In this document: positions 49,535 through 61,289 of the stretch, piece after piece
How positions within the stretch are numbered: position 1 is the stretch's first letter
Layout of the letters: every line of letters begins with the position of its first letter
Assembly: GCA_963965975.1 (NCBI GenBank)
Contig: OZ014413.1
Span: forward strand, 10,212,601 to 10,276,600
Source of the DNA: Xestospongia bergquistia
Taxonomy: Eukaryota; Porifera; Demospongiae; Haplosclerida; Petrosiidae
DNA: 64,000 bases
Direction of reading: 5' to 3'
Notes under the pieces: model-generated
Seen by the model: only the letters and a program-made list of their open reading frames with translations
Database searches by the model: none
What the model was told of the DNA's origin: nothing
Translations under genes and position numbers: made by a program

Positions 49535-49849
49535 TGAATTTATAACTATTAAAAAACATATAATTAAAAAGACATTGTATTTGGTATGCCCCTTTTGATT
49601 ATTAAAATTATTATTGAATTATTTTAAAATTTAATATAATATTTGTAATTGCTAATTAAGATAGTGAACTGTTTTAAAAGAATTTTCTTATCAGATATGC
49701 ACATGAACACTAACCTTTTTAAACAAGTCACTACTAAGACAGGATGCAAATGAGACGATATTATGTCTTTAAGAATTAACAACTCAATCTTGTATTGTCC
49801 ACTCATACAATACCACAACTTGTAGCATATCTTGATTTGAATGAACTCT

Positions 49850-50035
49850 TTGATTAATTTCCTGTGAAGTTTATATACATTTATAACAACATATAAAATA
49901 AAAGAGTATTTGTGTTATGAACTCATACTACACAATGTATTCAACTTGTAGCATAACTAAATAAATGTAGACATTGATTAATTTGTGATAACAGCCTGCA
50001 CCCACATAAATAATTAATAGACAGTCCAGATTTGT
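49850..50035. repeat. Orphan copy of galaxin-like gene 5' flank
   Basis: GAACTCATACTACACAATGT and GATAACAGCCTGCACCCACAT match the sequences just upstream of both galaxin-like genes (46,985-47,140 and 50,170-50,260), but no signal-peptide exon follows. A remnant of a third gene copy is likely. Confidence 0.65.
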
Positions 50036-50349
50036 TGTTATCAGCATTTTAAAGTAAATGTTTAATATTTGTGGCAATACAAGACTAAAACATTATCAGC
50101 AAAAAATGTATGTAATTTTGATGAATGACCACTTAACAAAGCAGAATATATTTTGTCATTGATAATATTACTACACAATGTGTACTATCTGTAGTATAGC
50201 TTAATGTAGACTTGATTAATTATTTGTGATAACATTCTGCACCACATCAATAATTAATAATAGTCAGTCCAGACTAGCAGTCTAGTGACTAAGTCCATAA
50301 CCAACAGTAATCCAGTCCACCTTTACACACTCTCTGGCCACAGTAGACT

Positions 50350-51542
50350 ATGGCTACATCATTCTTCTTGGTCATTTTTATTGGTATAAGCTGTCTTGGA
50401 TTTCAAGAAATCTTTGGGGGTAAGATAATATACATAAATCCAATATCTACTTATTATTGAATGAGTTCATATATCATATACTTTAAATAGGATAGTTAGT
50501 TTTATATAATACATAAAGACCTCCTAACAGGTTTGAATTATTGAATGTTTGAAAATATAGAACATGAGAACTTAATCAGTTGTCTCCTTCTTTAAAAATG
50601 ACATAGTGGCAGGTTTATAGAGATCCTACGACAAGCTTTAGTTTACTGGTTCTGTCATTGTTGATGCATGAGTCCATATTAGACTTGGCCCAAGACAGGT
50701 GATTTGAGTTGACCTTTGTGTACATCCCAGCTAAGGAATGTGTTGTGATAAAAATGTGATATGTGATGTGTGGGAGTGTAATTATGAGGGGTGCTATAAA
50801 TGAATATTATTAACACAGTTGGAAATGGCATCTCAAACATTTCTTTGTTTGTTTTAGTTGTCTAATAGATTGTATTATAATCGATAACAACAAGAAATAA
50901 GAAATCAAAATTTCTGTATAATTTTAACTTTTAGTTTCAAATAGTTATCTTGTTACAAAGTGAAAGCAATATCTTTGAAATTAAGTGTGATGCTAAAACT
51001 ATATTACATATTATTATCCCTTTAAATGTCCATATAATATTATATATATATATTTATATATAATATAATATATATATAATTAGATATAATATATTATAAT
51101 TATATATAATATTTATCTATCTTTTGTGTATGTAGCAACTTGTGGAGGTCGTCAATATAATCCTTCCTTTTTTGTGTGCTGTAACAAAACAATTAGATAC
51201 AAAGGGCTCAAAACAGCTTGTTGTGGTAGCGATAACTATAATCCAAAGTTCTATATCTGTTGTAGTGGAGTTATTAAGATCAAAGCTCCCAATAGAAAAT
51301 GCTGTGGTACCAATTATTATAATCCAAAATTTTTTCTGTGTTGCAGTGGAGTTATTAAGATCAAAGCTCCCAATAGAAAATGCTGTGGTACCAATTATTA
51401 TAATCCGCAATTTTTTCTGTGTTGCAGTGGAGTTGCTAGGCTCAGGGGCTTCAAAACGAAATGCTGTGGTACCATGAATTATGACCCACGTTACAACCAG
51501 TGCTGTGATGGAAAAATACAAATCAAGTATATACCTTGTTAA
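50350..51542 (+). CDS. Galaxin-like secreted di-cysteine repeat protein, short paralogue (158 aa)
   Basis: Exon 1 (50350-50419) encodes MATSFFLVIFIGISCLGFQE, nearly the same signal peptide as the upstream paralogue. Exon 2 (51136-51542) joins in phase 1; 477 nt in total. About five units follow: RQYNPSFFVCCNKTIRYKGL, DNYNPKFYICCSGVIKIKAP, NYYNPKFFLCCSGVIKIKAP, NYYNPQFFLCCSGVARLRGF and a terminal MNYDPRYNQCCDGKIQIKY. Two adjacent units are almost identical. Promoter and intron sequences also resemble the 47 kb gene, so the pair is a tandem duplication. The intron ends in a TA-rich tract (51,035-51,120). Confidence 0.85.
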
Positions 51543-51564
51543 TTTAAATTGTTAACTGTTATTA

Positions 51565-52625
51565 AACAGAGACATGAGTACATTATGTTTGTTTGTACTT
51601 TTTGATAACAAAACAATTATGGAAATAAAGTTTACAAAGTTTATTACAAAATAGAGCAAGTCTGTTAATAATTGTTGCCTGTATTATTAACCCTCACTGC
51701 AGTAGTTAGAAAATGTATCTGTGTATGTGATACCAGGCAATTCAAAATGATATTAATGTGTTAAAAAATTTATTATAAAGTAAATTTAATTTTGGGTTCA
51801 CAAATATTTTAGATAATTTTAGATAATACCTTTAAATCAAAGGGGTGTGGTGATTTTAAGTGGCTTCTTCAAAGCGATATATACTTCTTACTGACAATAG
51901 CCATAATTGTAAATATGATAATATCTAAATTCTTGATATTGTTTCTCTTGTCCAGTTAATTTCTCTTTGTTCTTTGTTCAGACTCTGTAAAAAGAGCGTC
52001 CTTAGTTTGTAGTCCCTAAATGAATTACAAATATTAATCGATACATCTACATGTAGCCATGGAAACAAAATGGATAAATATGATAGAGAGAATGGACAAA
52101 TATACCAAAGACAAAATGGATGAATCAAAACATTTGGGAGACAAAAGAGTTAAAATATGCAAATGTATGATAGAGTTATCCACTTTACCTCTAGTGGTCC
52201 TTTTTGTACTTGTAAAGAAACTTGATAGAAAAGTTACAATTTTTATGTAGATTAATGTCTTCTATTCTCCATGATGTCTTGACAAAACAAAGATAATGTA
52301 TAATACAACTTTCTGGTTCGTAAAACTTATGACCCATCAAAGTTGTAAAATTATTAATTGTACAAATGTAGTAATTATTAATGCAATTTGCACCCACATG
52401 AATAATTAAAGTCAGTACATCATGACAGTATAGGAAGTGATGTCACTACTTACCCATCTCTAGCTCCTGACTGTTCTAATCTGCTGATAGCTTCCTCTCT
52501 AGGTATAGATCCATGATACCAAGGATACTGAGAAAGGGGGTCTACGAGTGGAACTTCATTTTCCTCGACTGGAGGAACCACAGGAGGCGTGGGTGGGTTG
52601 TTCATATGATGATTGTTGTTGGGGA
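51565..52625. repeat. 1.06-kb direct repeat, copy 1
   Basis: Matches 62,932-64,000 almost base for base, from AACAGAGACATGAGTAC-like sequence through the SH2-encoding exon. Between 51,543 and 52,453 I see no gene; a small conserved frame near 52,059-52,250 is weak. Confidence 0.9.
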
Positions 52626-52785
52626 GGTGGTTTAGGCGCAGGCTTAGGAGAAGGCTTGGGACCTGGTTTTTGCACTGGTTTGGGTGCTGGCTTTGGTGGA
52701 ACATGAGGTGATGGTGTTTCCTTATCATCATGAACATTTTCCTGTTCTTGAACAACTTGTTTGAACATCATTCCTTGAGCCTCCC
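52454..52785 (-). pseudogene. SH2-domain protein exon with internal frameshift
   Basis: Minus-strand exon bounded by TGTACAG and GG/GTAAGT. It starts EAQGMMFKQVVQEQENVHDD, runs into a Pro/Lys repeat (PPKPAPKPVQKPGPKPSPKP), and ends in the first third of an SH2 domain, YPWYHGSIPREEAISRLEQ then SGARDG. The Pro-rich part and the SH2 part are in different frames; the shift falls at about 52,560-52,620. Neither a second SH2 exon nor flanking exons were recognised, so this is probably a duplicated gene fragment, or a live gene with a sequence error. Confidence 0.6.
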
Positions 52786-53049
52786 CTGTACATAATATAT
52801 GTATATATTATTGTACACAACATATATATATATATATATATATATTGTACACAATATATAATAAACATTGCTATTACTATGTTTATATATAGCATATATA
52901 GATAATGTAAAGATTTTGTTTCAAATTCAAATTTTTATTATTAAATTATTCAAACCCACACATAACAAAATCATTATAATTTAAAAGAGCAAAATTTTAA
53001 CAAAAATTTTAGTACAAAAAATCCACTGCAAAAATTAGATATTACAAAA

Positions 53050-56000
53050 TTAAAACTGATAAACTTTTCGATCAGCTAAACTTGTTACAAAAATATTACC
53101 ATCCTTATCAATACACACACCAGCACTATAATGTAAATTACCTACACTATGAATTAGTTCACCATCAGGACTAAAGATCTTGAGTTGACCACCATCTTTG
53201 TATTCACTTACAAAACTATAGCCTTCCTCATCTATTGCTATACCCCACGGATCTGTTAACTGACCTCTACCATACTCTCTAAGATATTCTGCAGACTGAG
53301 AATAAACTGCAACATAGCCATTATAAGCTGTTCCATGTATATTACCACTGGGATCTACAGCAATACCTCCAATACTGGTCCAACAATGTATAGTCTTCAA
53401 CTTGGTCTCATCTGAGTCGAAAATATGGATGCAATTTCGATCAGCAACGTAAATCTTGCCTTCTTCATCTACTGTGACACCTTTAGGTTGCTCAAAATGT
53501 CCAAATTGTTTTATTACTTGTCCTTGCCCAGCTTTAATGATTCGTTTACTTATGGTCTGTTCACCACTGTTAGCAATGTATATGACATTTTCTTTACATG
53601 CTATACCCCAGTTGTGCTGTTTAAAAGGAAAATTGACGGGAGCAATATTTCTGGTGCCATTCCAAAATCTATACACTTGATTACTACATGTGACGTACAT
53701 TGTTCCATTAGATAAAGCACATATATCATGTGGTTCTGACAGAAAGTTGTAATCATTAATAGATTCTCGGAGTTGACGATAATCACGATATGGTTTAGCA
53801 CACAATGTAAATGGACTATTTTTGATGTGGTCATTATCAATAGTTACATGAAGCTCATACATACCAGAAGAGGGTGGAATAAAATACAAGTCATATTGGC
53901 CAGCACCCTTGTCCAGTACTGTTCCATTGATTATCTGACCTCTCTTATCTTTGTCTAGTAATGTCACCTTGATCTTCTCTCTCTTCACATTACAATGACC
54001 ACCCATCTCATTTCTTGTTTCTAGAACAACAGTACATTTCTTATTAGCTATAGCTCGAGATATCTGTGTGCCAATGATGACGCTAGAAGATGGATGGACA
54101 GATTTTATCTCTCCCAACTCAGATATAGGGGTTGTTAAGTCTATAGAAAACTCAATTGTATTGGTACTCTCACTGAGAGACTGAGTAATCTTGGGATCAT
54201 AGTAGTTGAGTTTTCTACTGATGTCAGTTTTGAGTGTATCAAAGACTGATGCTATTTCAGCTGATGTATAAGTTAGTATTGTTGACTCAATTTTTTTAAT
54301 TAATGAACTCAATTTCTCTTCAACTCTTATTATTTTTTCTCTCTTCATTTTTAGTTTAGTTTGTTTGATAGACGATACCTTGTGTAAATCTTGAAGAAGT
54401 TTCTCCTTACGTTTTCTAAGAGTAGCATGAAGATCTTCAAAAATTGATTCAATAGCTTCTTCAACACATTGTGTATTCTCTTTCAATTGAAGCTGAGCAG
54501 CAGCATTCTTTGTTTTAGAGAACTGTAGCTCTGATATAGAAGTAGTTAGTGGTAACAGATATTGTTGTAGTTCTTGTTTGTTACTGTCAGCTATCTGATC
54601 AAGGTCAATACAAGTATGACCAATATGATGACCAGTCAGAACACACAATCGACAGGTAATTGTATGACATGCTTGACAGTACAGTTCTAGTTCTTCTTTA
54701 GGATGATGAGGACAGAGTGATGGTTTGGCTTTAGCTAGGAGGGAAGATTCAGTAAGAATGTTTAGTTGAATTAACTGGTGCTGAAGAAGTTTACGTTTCT
54801 TTTTGTGAGCCTCTTCACAATCATGACAGATAAATTCCTTACAATCAATACAAAAGGCTACTGCTGGTGGATCAGAGACACATTCATCACACACAATATT
54901 TGAAGATCTAACCTTAGCAATAATGGTCGCAGCCTCTATTTCATGCACTAGTCTAAGGTTATATGGTAGGTCATTGACTCCCGAGCTGGTACGAAGAAAT
55001 GTTGGCTCAAAACAGGTAGGACATATGATAATAGTATTGGACGAGCTGACAAGATCAGTTAAACATGTCTTACAGAAGGAATGAAGACAGGATAGGAGAC
55101 GAGGGTCATTATAGGGGTGTGGTTGTTTATGAGAACATAAGTAGGAAGTAGTAATGCTTGTAGAGTTTGGTTCAACAGTAGTATTATAGGAGTGGAATGG
55201 TTTATGAGTATGAAGAGGGGTGTGTAGGGGAGGATCACAAGAGTTAATACTAGAGTAATGTGGTTGCTTATGAAAGCATTTAGTAGCAGAATGTGGTTGT
55301 TTTTGTAAGCAGGAGATTGTAGTGTTTGGAGGATCACAAGAGTCAGGTTCAATGGTAATCTTAGAGGATTGTGGTTGTTTATGTAGATGAGAGGTGCCGA
55401 TAATGTATGGAAAATTAGATGAGTCAGATTTAGGCATTGTATTTCTAGAAAGGATTATGCAGGATCCTTTTTGGATGTTACAATTATAGAGAATTAATCC
55501 ATTTTCTAGCAATTTACCAGCAAAGAAAAGATGCTGTTGGTTGAGGGGGATACCTTCTTTCTGTTGAATAAATGCTTTTAAAGAATTAATAGTATCTAGA
55601 GGCTTAACGTCAAGAGAGATGGTTTTGCCAGTGATGGTTTCAATGAAGATCTGTAGCATACTGGGTAAAACAAGCTGAATAGTGGATTCTTGATGGATCA
55701 TATAATCAGAGAGAGTGTGGCCATCTTCCAACAATTTGCCGGCAAAGATGAGATGCTGTTGGTCAAGGGGGACACCTTTTTTGTCTTGGATTTTAGCTTT
55801 GACATTCTCAATAGTGTCTGAAGGCTTAACTTCAAGAGAAATTGTTTTGTCAGTGAGGGTCTCAATAAAGATTGACATATTGGATGATACAAGATGAATG
55901 GTATCTCTTGTTTTGACACCATATTCATCAAGGGTAGCTTGATCTTCCATGTGTTTCCCAGAGGTGGCACAGACATAATGTTGGTCTGAAGGGATACCTC

Positions 56001-57009
56001 TTTTGTCCTGGATCATAGCTTTAATCTCCTTAATTGTATAAAAGGGCTCAGTGTCAAGAGTAATAACCTCACCGGTAAGAGTTTTTACAAAGATGTGATA
56101 AGGTCTACTTTGGAAAACAAGCTCAAGAGTTGATTCTTTCTTAATGTGGTAATCAGAAAGAGTGCGCTTGTGACTCCTGCGTTCCAATTGTCTACCATTA
56201 TAAAAGAGTTGCTGGCAGTCAGGTTTGATACCAAATTTATCAAAGATTTTAAGCTTTACTGTCTTAATGGTATCTGATTGTTCAACCACAAGAAGATATA
56301 AAGGGAAGGCATCTCTCTTAATATAAATATACATATCTGGTAAACCAAAGTGAAGTGTGGAATTATTTTGGATGTTGTAGTTAGAGAGAGTAAGTCGACA
56401 ATGCAATGGTTTCCGGGCAAAGATGAGGCATTGGTGATCAGAAGAACCAGTTTCTTTGCCCATGATCTTAGCTTTGACATATTCAATGGTATCTGAAGGG
56501 TCTACAGAAAGTGTAAGAGTTTTGCCATTACCAGTGAAGGTCTTGACAAAAATCTGCATACTAGTATTTGAACACAGATAAAGGATGGATTTTTTTTGGA
56601 TGTTGTAATCAGAGAGAGTATATCCATCTTCCAACTGTTTGCCAGCAAAAAAGAGGCATTGACGGTCAAGTGAAACATCTTTGTCCTGGACTTTATATTT
56701 AACATTTTCAATAGTATCAGAGGGTTCGGCTTCAAGAATGATGGTTTTACCAGTGAGGGTCTTGACAAAGATCTGCATACCTGCTCTCAGACGTAAAACA
56801 AGATGAAGCGTGGATTCTTTCTGGATGTTATAATCTGAAAGAGTATGTCTATCTTCTAACAGTTTGTCAGCAGAAATGAGACATTGTTGGTCACGAGGGA
56901 TACCTTCTTTGTCCTGGATCTTAGCTTTAACACTTTCAATAGTATCAGAGGGCTCAACCTCAAGAGTGATAGTTTTACCAGTGAAGGTTCTCACAAGAAT
57001 CTGAAACAT
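53050..57009 (-). CDS. Poly-ubiquitin-like / TRIM-NHL fusion protein, single exon (1,319 aa)
   Basis: One open frame. Residues 1-523: seven ubiquitin-like repeats (starts at about 1, 78, 151, 227, 303, 378, 451), diverged but with the ubiquitin fold signature (for example [29 protein letters not shown]); junctions lack the Gly-Gly needed for cleavage (RLRAG-M). Residues 524-635: low complexity with repeated KQPH. Residues 636-668: RING remnant ([16 protein letters not shown] ... CPTC) whose first Cys pair is missing. Residues 706-745 and 766-805: two B-boxes ([40 protein letters not shown]). Residues 806-965: coiled coil. About 1000-1096: filamin-type repeat ([10 protein letters not shown]). 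About 1110-1319: NHL repeats ([20 protein letters not shown]). The TRIM part resembles TRIM2/3/71. A link to ubiquitin signalling is likely; ligase activity is doubtful. Confidence 0.88.
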   Translation of the reverse strand: MFQILVRTFTGKTITLEVEPSDTIESVKAKIQDKEGIPRDQQCLISADKLLEDRHTLSDYNIQKESTLHLVLRLRAGMQIFVKTLTGKTIILEAEPSDTIENVKYKVQDKDVSLDRQCLFFAGKQLEDGYTLSDYNIQKKSILYLCSNTSMQIFVKTFTGNGKTLTLSVDPSDTIEYVKAKIMGKETGSSDHQCLIFARKPLHCRLTLSNYNIQNNSTLHFGLPDMYIYIKRDAFPLYLLVVEQSDTIKTVKLKIFDKFGIKPDCQQLFYNGRQLERRSHKRTLSDYHIKKESTLELVFQSRPYHIFVKTLTGEVITLDTEPFYTIKEIKAMIQDKRGIPSDQHYVCATSGKHMEDQATLDEYGVKTRDTIHLVSSNMSIFIETLTDKTISLEVKPSDTIENVKAKIQDKKGVPLDQQHLIFAGKLLEDGHTLSDYMIHQESTIQLVLPSMLQIFIETITGKTISLDVKPLDTINSLKAFIQQKEGIPLNQQHLFFAGKLLENGLILYNCNIQKGSCIILSRNTMPKSDSSNFPYIIGTSHLHKQPQSSKITIEPDSCDPPNTTISCLQKQPHSATKCFHKQPHYSSINSCDPPLHTPLHTHKPFHSYNTTVEPNSTSITTSYLCSHKQPHPYNDPRLLSCLHSFCKTCLTDLVSSSNTIIICPTCFEPTFLRTSSGVNDLPYNLRLVHEIEAATIIAKVRSSNIVCDECVSDPPAVAFCIDCKEFICHDCEEAHKKKRKLLQHQLIQLNILTESSLLAKAKPSLCPHHPKEELELYCQACHTITCRLCVLTGHHIGHTCIDLDQIADSNKQELQQYLLPLTTSISELQFSKTKNAAAQLQLKENTQCVEEAIESIFEDLHATLRKRKEKLLQDLHKVSSIKQTKLKMKREKIIRVEEKLSSLIKKIESTILTYTSAEIASVFDTLKTDISRKLNYYDPKITQSLSESTNTIEFSIDLTTPISELGEIKSVHPSSSVIIGTQISRAIANKKCTVVLETRNEMGGHCNVKREKIKVTLLDKDKRGQIINGTVLDKGAGQYDLYFIPPSSGMYELHVTIDNDHIKNSPFTLCAKPYRDYRQLRESINDYNFLSEPHDICALSNGTMYVTCSNQVYRFWNGTRNIAPVNFPFKQHNWGIACKENVIYIANSGEQTISKRIIKAGQGQVIKQFGHFEQPKGVTVDEEGKIYVADRNCIHIFDSDETKLKTIHCWTSIGGIAVDPSGNIHGTAYNGYVAVYSQSAEYLREYGRGQLTDPWGIAIDEEGYSFVSEYKDGGQLKIFSPDGELIHSVGNLHYSAGVCIDKDGNIFVTSLADRKVYQF

Positions 57010-57720
57010 ATTTAGACTTAAATTATGTAGAGCAAATTAAAACGAAGCGTAATTTATAGCTAGATGTTACAATCTAAAAGAGTACCTTCATCATTCGTCA
57101 ATTGCTTGCCAGCAAAACGAGCTATTGTTTTATTTTCGTATTGAAATCTGGGATACGAGTGCACGTGGCAGGCACGCAACAGTGATGTAATAGCGATTTT
57201 AAGCGCCCACATAATTGTTGCACACTCTTTTTATAATGTGCTTTCATAGTCGTATTTGAAAGTAATGGATTACGGAGCGTTACATAACAGTTGTACGATG
57301 ACAAACAACGACTGTGATTGCTCACTCTATTGCGGTTCACTCTTGTTATATCACTTAATTAAAGTAAATGTGTAACACACTAAGCCAACACAATCATACT
57401 ATCTCATTCACTGCTAACTGAAACGATGAAATGTATATCTTGCTTTAAGTTCTAGAGCCCCAAAATATAAGTGCTTCAGCATAGAGCTTTCCCTTTGAAG
57501 ACTGACTTCAAAGAAGTTTGGTTAAAGCAATGTAGTTTATTTAACTGTCTTTAATCACTGGACTTAACTACTGGAATGACTTTTTGATCAAAATTGTATA
57601 ATATCTGTCTCCTCCAATACATTACCCACCTAATTAAAATTGAATTGCTGATGACAATTCAAACAATTCTTCTTTGGTTGTCAAAATGTAAAATGTTCAT
57701 TTGCTTTGAGAGTGTGATAA
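57010..57720. repeat. 5' flank of the fusion gene, copy 1, with ubiquitin relic
   Basis: Closely matches 58,430-59,150. On the minus strand 57,060-57,125 reads ARFAGKQLTNDEGTLLDCNI before a stop, a decayed piece of a further ubiquitin repeat. No intact gene. Confidence 0.85.
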
Positions 57721-57769
57721 ATTTTCTAAGGCTACTGGGAAGTAGAATTGGTTTATATCTATTGCTCAT

Positions 57770-57880
57770 TTCTTGCAAGGTTTTTATTTTTATTTTTCAA
57801 ACTACTGGGAAGAAATAACTGGTCCATAATTTGATAAGTTGTATACAATATATGCAATTAGTGTCACAAACATAAAACAA
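57770..57880. repeat. Left arm of an inverted repeat
   Basis: CTACTGGGAAGAAATAACTG and ATTTGATAAGTTGTATACAA occur inverted at 62,620-62,705. Confidence 0.85.
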
Positions 57881-57952
57881 ACAAAAAAAATTCATACAGA
57901 CAGTGCTGACAGTCTTGAGAGCACCATTCAGAAGGGATTTTTATTTAAAGAT

Positions 57953-58429
57953 TTATTTAAAGATCTGCATACCTGCTCTCAGACGTAAAACAAGATGAAG
58001 CGTGGATTCTTTCTGGATGTTATAATCTGAAAGAGTATGTCTATCTTCTAACTGCTTGCCAGCAAAAATGAGACATTGCTGGTCTTGAGGAGCACCTTCT
58101 TTTTCTTGTATCATAGCTTTTACTCTCTCAATAATATCAGAGGGCTCGACTTGAAGAGTTATAATTTTACCAATGAAGGTCTTGACAAAGATCTGCATAG
58201 CATGTCTTTGATGTAAAACAAGATGAAGGGTTGATTCGGTTTGGATGTTGTAGTCAAAGAGTGTATGTCCATCTTCTAACTGTTTGTCAGCAGAAATGAG
58301 ACATTGTTGGTCACGAGGGATACCTTCTTTGTCCTGGATCTTAGCTTTAACACTTTCAATAGTATCAGAGGGCTCAACCTCAAGAGTGATAGTTTTACCA
58401 GTGAAGGTTCTCACAAGAATCTGAAACAT
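57953..58429 (-). CDS. Two-repeat ubiquitin-like protein (158 aa), truncated paralogue
   Basis: Two ubiquitin-like repeats, then MQIF, K and a stop. Repeat 1 is identical to repeat 1 of the fusion protein over its first 49 residues. The end of repeat 2 ([26 protein letters not shown]) matches the end of the fusion protein's repeat 1. No Gly-Gly terminus. The 5' flank is shared with the fusion gene. It may be an expressed short gene or the stub left by a partial duplication. Confidence 0.65.
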   Translation of the reverse strand: MFQILVRTFTGKTITLEVEPSDTIESVKAKIQDKEGIPRDQQCLISADKQLEDGHTLFDYNIQTESTLHLVLHQRHAMQIFVKTFIGKIITLQVEPSDIIERVKAMIQEKEGAPQDQQCLIFAGKQLEDRHTLSDYNIQKESTLHLVLRLRAGMQIFK

Positions 58430-59240
58430 ATTTAGACTTAAATTATGCAGAGCAAGTTAAATCGAAGCGTAACTTATAGCTAGATGTTACAATCTAAAAG
58501 AGTACCTTCATCATTCGTCAATTGCTTGCCAGCAAAACGAGCTATTGTTTATTTTCGTATATTGAAATCTGAATCTGCGAGTGCACGTGGCAGGCACGCA
58601 ACAGTGATGTAACAGCGATTTTAAGCGCCCACATAATTGCTGCACACTCTTTTTATTATGTGCTTTCATAGTCGTATTTGGGTTACGGAGCGTTACATAA
58701 CAGTTGTACGATGACAAACAACGACTGTGAATGCTCACTCTATTGCGGTTCACTCTTGTTATATCATTTAATTAAAGTAAATGTGTAACACACTAAGCCA
58801 ACACAATCATACTATCTCATTCACTGCTAACTGAAACGATGAAATGTATATCTTGCTTTAAGTTCTAGAGCCCCAAAATATAAGTGCTTCAGCAGAGAGC
58901 TTTCCCTTTTGAAGACTGACTTCAAAGAAGTTTGCTTAAAGCAATGTAGTTTATTTAACTGTCTTTAATCACTGGACTTAACAACTACTGGAATGACTTT
59001 TTGATCAAAATTGTATAATATCTGTCTCCTCCAATACATTACCCACCTAATTAAAATTGAATTGCTGATGACAATTCAAACAATTCTTTGGTTGTCAAAA
59101 TGTAAAATTTTCATTTGCTTTGAGAGTGTAATAAATTTTCTAAAGCAATATACTATATCACTGTGAAAGTTGATCGGTTGATTTAACCAATCCATTGTTA
59201 GTTTGGACGTCAAATAGTACATAATGAGACATTGAGAAGT
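58430..59240. repeat. 5' flank of the ubiquitin-like genes, copy 2
   Basis: Near-identical to 57,010-57,720, including the ubiquitin relic at 58,490-58,545. Its distal part (about 58,850-59,240) recurs inverted at 61,290-61,650. Confidence 0.85.
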
Positions 59241-60364
59241 ATAGCTCGGTTTTAATTACTATACTACAGACATTACTGATAGTAATAGCGTAGGGAGAAG
59301 TAGACAACACATTTTCCTATGAGAGAAAGCAACAGATTGTCTTCCATTCCTTGAAATTGTTATATACTAAGGTGTTAAGTTACTAAGTGATATTGGTATA
59401 TCCTAGAAATGTAGATTGCATACTTGTTAAAATGAGTTACTTAAATTTCTTTTCATAGCAACATTACCAAATACTTCAATACAATAATCTCAAGATATCT
59501 AGGAGGACTTGACTACATTGAGGTCAATACGTTTTTGATTCCTGGTGTATAGATAACAGACATACATGTTATTGCCATACATTGCTGAAAGAGATTCTCC
59601 GACATATTTATTTGTGGAAGGCAATGTCATCACTTTAAGAGTTGCTTCTTTGTGATAGTTAAAGAAGAATGTACATTAAACTTAGTAGAAGCATCCTTCC
59701 AGTTGTGGTAACCTTTTGAAATGAATGCCATATCAAGATTAGGAGACCACTGAAGTTTTTTTCTGAATAAGCATGAGCACAAGTATAGCACAACACAACA
59801 TCTTCATCTTCAACATAATGTACCATTTACTAAACCATGAAACTTGGAAGCTTCTCCTACAAACCACTTTTTTCCCTTTTTTGGAAATGGAAAAGTAAGA
59901 GGTTGGTGTGGTTGGTTTGGCAAAGATCTACCACTGACTATTACCAGCGACTGCCATTGCATGCATGTGGCTTAGATTCAATGAAGTGTGAAGAAAGGGA
60001 AGAGCTAGAGTAGTTAAATAATTAGTATTCATTATTAATAGTTTATGAATGTTAATAACTATGAATATTAATAAATTAACATTAGTAAAAAGTGTAGCGG
60101 CCATGGCTGCTACTCGGTCGCTACAGCTCTTACGCCACTGTTAATAAATTACAACATTGTCATGGTAATGGTGCCTTATAAATTTCAGCCAAATTTAAAT
60201 TGCCACTGACTTTTAATTTTGGCTTTTAAGATCGATCCAACAAATTTCCAACTATGTGGTATAATTGAGATTAATAATTATAATATTAATAACTTTAATG
60301 TTTGTATTTGATACAATATAATCAGTTTGATATGAAACAATTAAAGGATGAACAATCAAAATAT
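59241..60364. other. Intergenic region without recognised genes
   Basis: AT-rich. Contains a short GC-richer patch (GTGTAGCGGCCATGGCTGCT, about 60,092). I see no coding frame with family features. Confidence 0.4.
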
Positions 60365-60814
60365 TTAGTGTGGCTGTCTTTTAGAGGCACTTATAATGCT
60401 ATTCTTGAAAAATTCTTCAGGATCAATTGTTTTCATGATTTCTACATTTCGTTTTGCAAAGTTAGGGTCCATTGTATTTGGAATACTTTCTTCTGCACAC
60501 CAAGTACGCACATTTGTGTAGAGGATATCCAATGGGATGGGAGGTGTTATAATGGTTTCTTCTGTGTCTGGATGGCCAAAGTATTCAATTTGAACTGTTC
60601 CATCTTCATTATCATGTTGGGTTATTTTCCAATTTTCAGTAGGAATGACAATACCCCTAGTTGAGAAGAATTCCTGCCACTTGTTGTGGAAAACAAAAAG
60701 AGACTGGAAGAAATCGACACGAGAGTCCCATCCATCTTGTTTTGTAAAGATGAAGTGGTCCCATTTAATGTAGTCATTGGTTCGAATGTAGTTAGGCAAG
60801 GTAGAGCGAGCCAT
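60365..60814 (-). CDS. Unrecognised 149-residue protein
   Basis: Single frame starting MARSTLPNYIRTNDYIKWDH, rich in Trp, Phe, Asp and Glu (KWQEFFSTRGIVIPTENWKI; EYFGHPDTEETIITPPIPLD), ending DPEEFFKNSIISASKRQPH. The composition is far from AT-rich random translation and looks like a folded cytosolic domain. A GC-richer stretch upstream (60,815-60,970) with CACGTG-like and CCGG sites may be the promoter. I do not recognise the family. Confidence 0.6.
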   Translation of the reverse strand: MARSTLPNYIRTNDYIKWDHFIFTKQDGWDSRVDFFQSLFVFHNKWQEFFSTRGIVIPTENWKITQHDNEDGTVQIEYFGHPDTEETIITPPIPLDILYTNVRTWCAEESIPNTMDPNFAKRNVEIMKTIDPEEFFKNSIISASKRQPH

Positions 60815-61289
60815 TTTGAAAGGTCAAAAATATAGATTTCCGGACACTCTTCACGTGTCCCGGTCCCTTCTATTTCGTGGGCTAAAAATTTGTGATTAGG
60901 CTACAGTTTAATTATTAGTGAGTAGTCCCTCCCTTCTGAGGAAGGGGCTGGCTACGTCGATGCAGGACAATACATCTTTACAATAAGCATTCATAAACTC
61001 TCGGATACCAATGAACCTGGAATATTGAAGCTAATTTCAGGAAGGATCCATGGGGCATAACTGGAGACGAAGAATACTATAGTTTACTAAGTAGTAAGTA
61101 TAAAGTTGGGAGTCAACACAATATGAATATATTTAGTGCTAGGTTGTAGAGTATAATTTCACATTAAAGTATTCTGTTTATATTGGGACTTTAGACACAG
61201 CAATGTTTGCTAAATACATACAATATTATCATTATCTATAAAAATTGATTGTGTTTACTAAATTGATTGTTTACTAATTCCCAATGTCT
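60815..61289. other. Upstream region of the 149-aa gene
   Basis: The first 150 bp are GC-richer (TCTTCACGTGTCCCGGTCCC at about 60,847; GCTGGCTACGTCGATGC at about 60,947), consistent with a promoter. The rest is AT-rich with nothing recognised. Confidence 0.4.

Noticed and set aside
51117-51521. 134-codon frame antisense to the short galaxin-like gene
   Set aside because: It mirrors the tandem repeat on the other strand. The sense strand has the signal-peptide exon, splice sites and the CC pattern.
52059-52250. Small Met/Lys/Asp-rich frame conserved in both 1.06-kb repeat copies (also at 63,397)
   Set aside because: Conservation is explained by the recent duplication. Differences include several amino-acid changes, and there is no family feature.
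55059-56768. Several open frames of 75-97 codons overlapping the poly-ubiquitin-like gene
   Set aside because: Shadow frames created by the repeated ubiquitin-like sequence; the main frame is continuous and has the domains.
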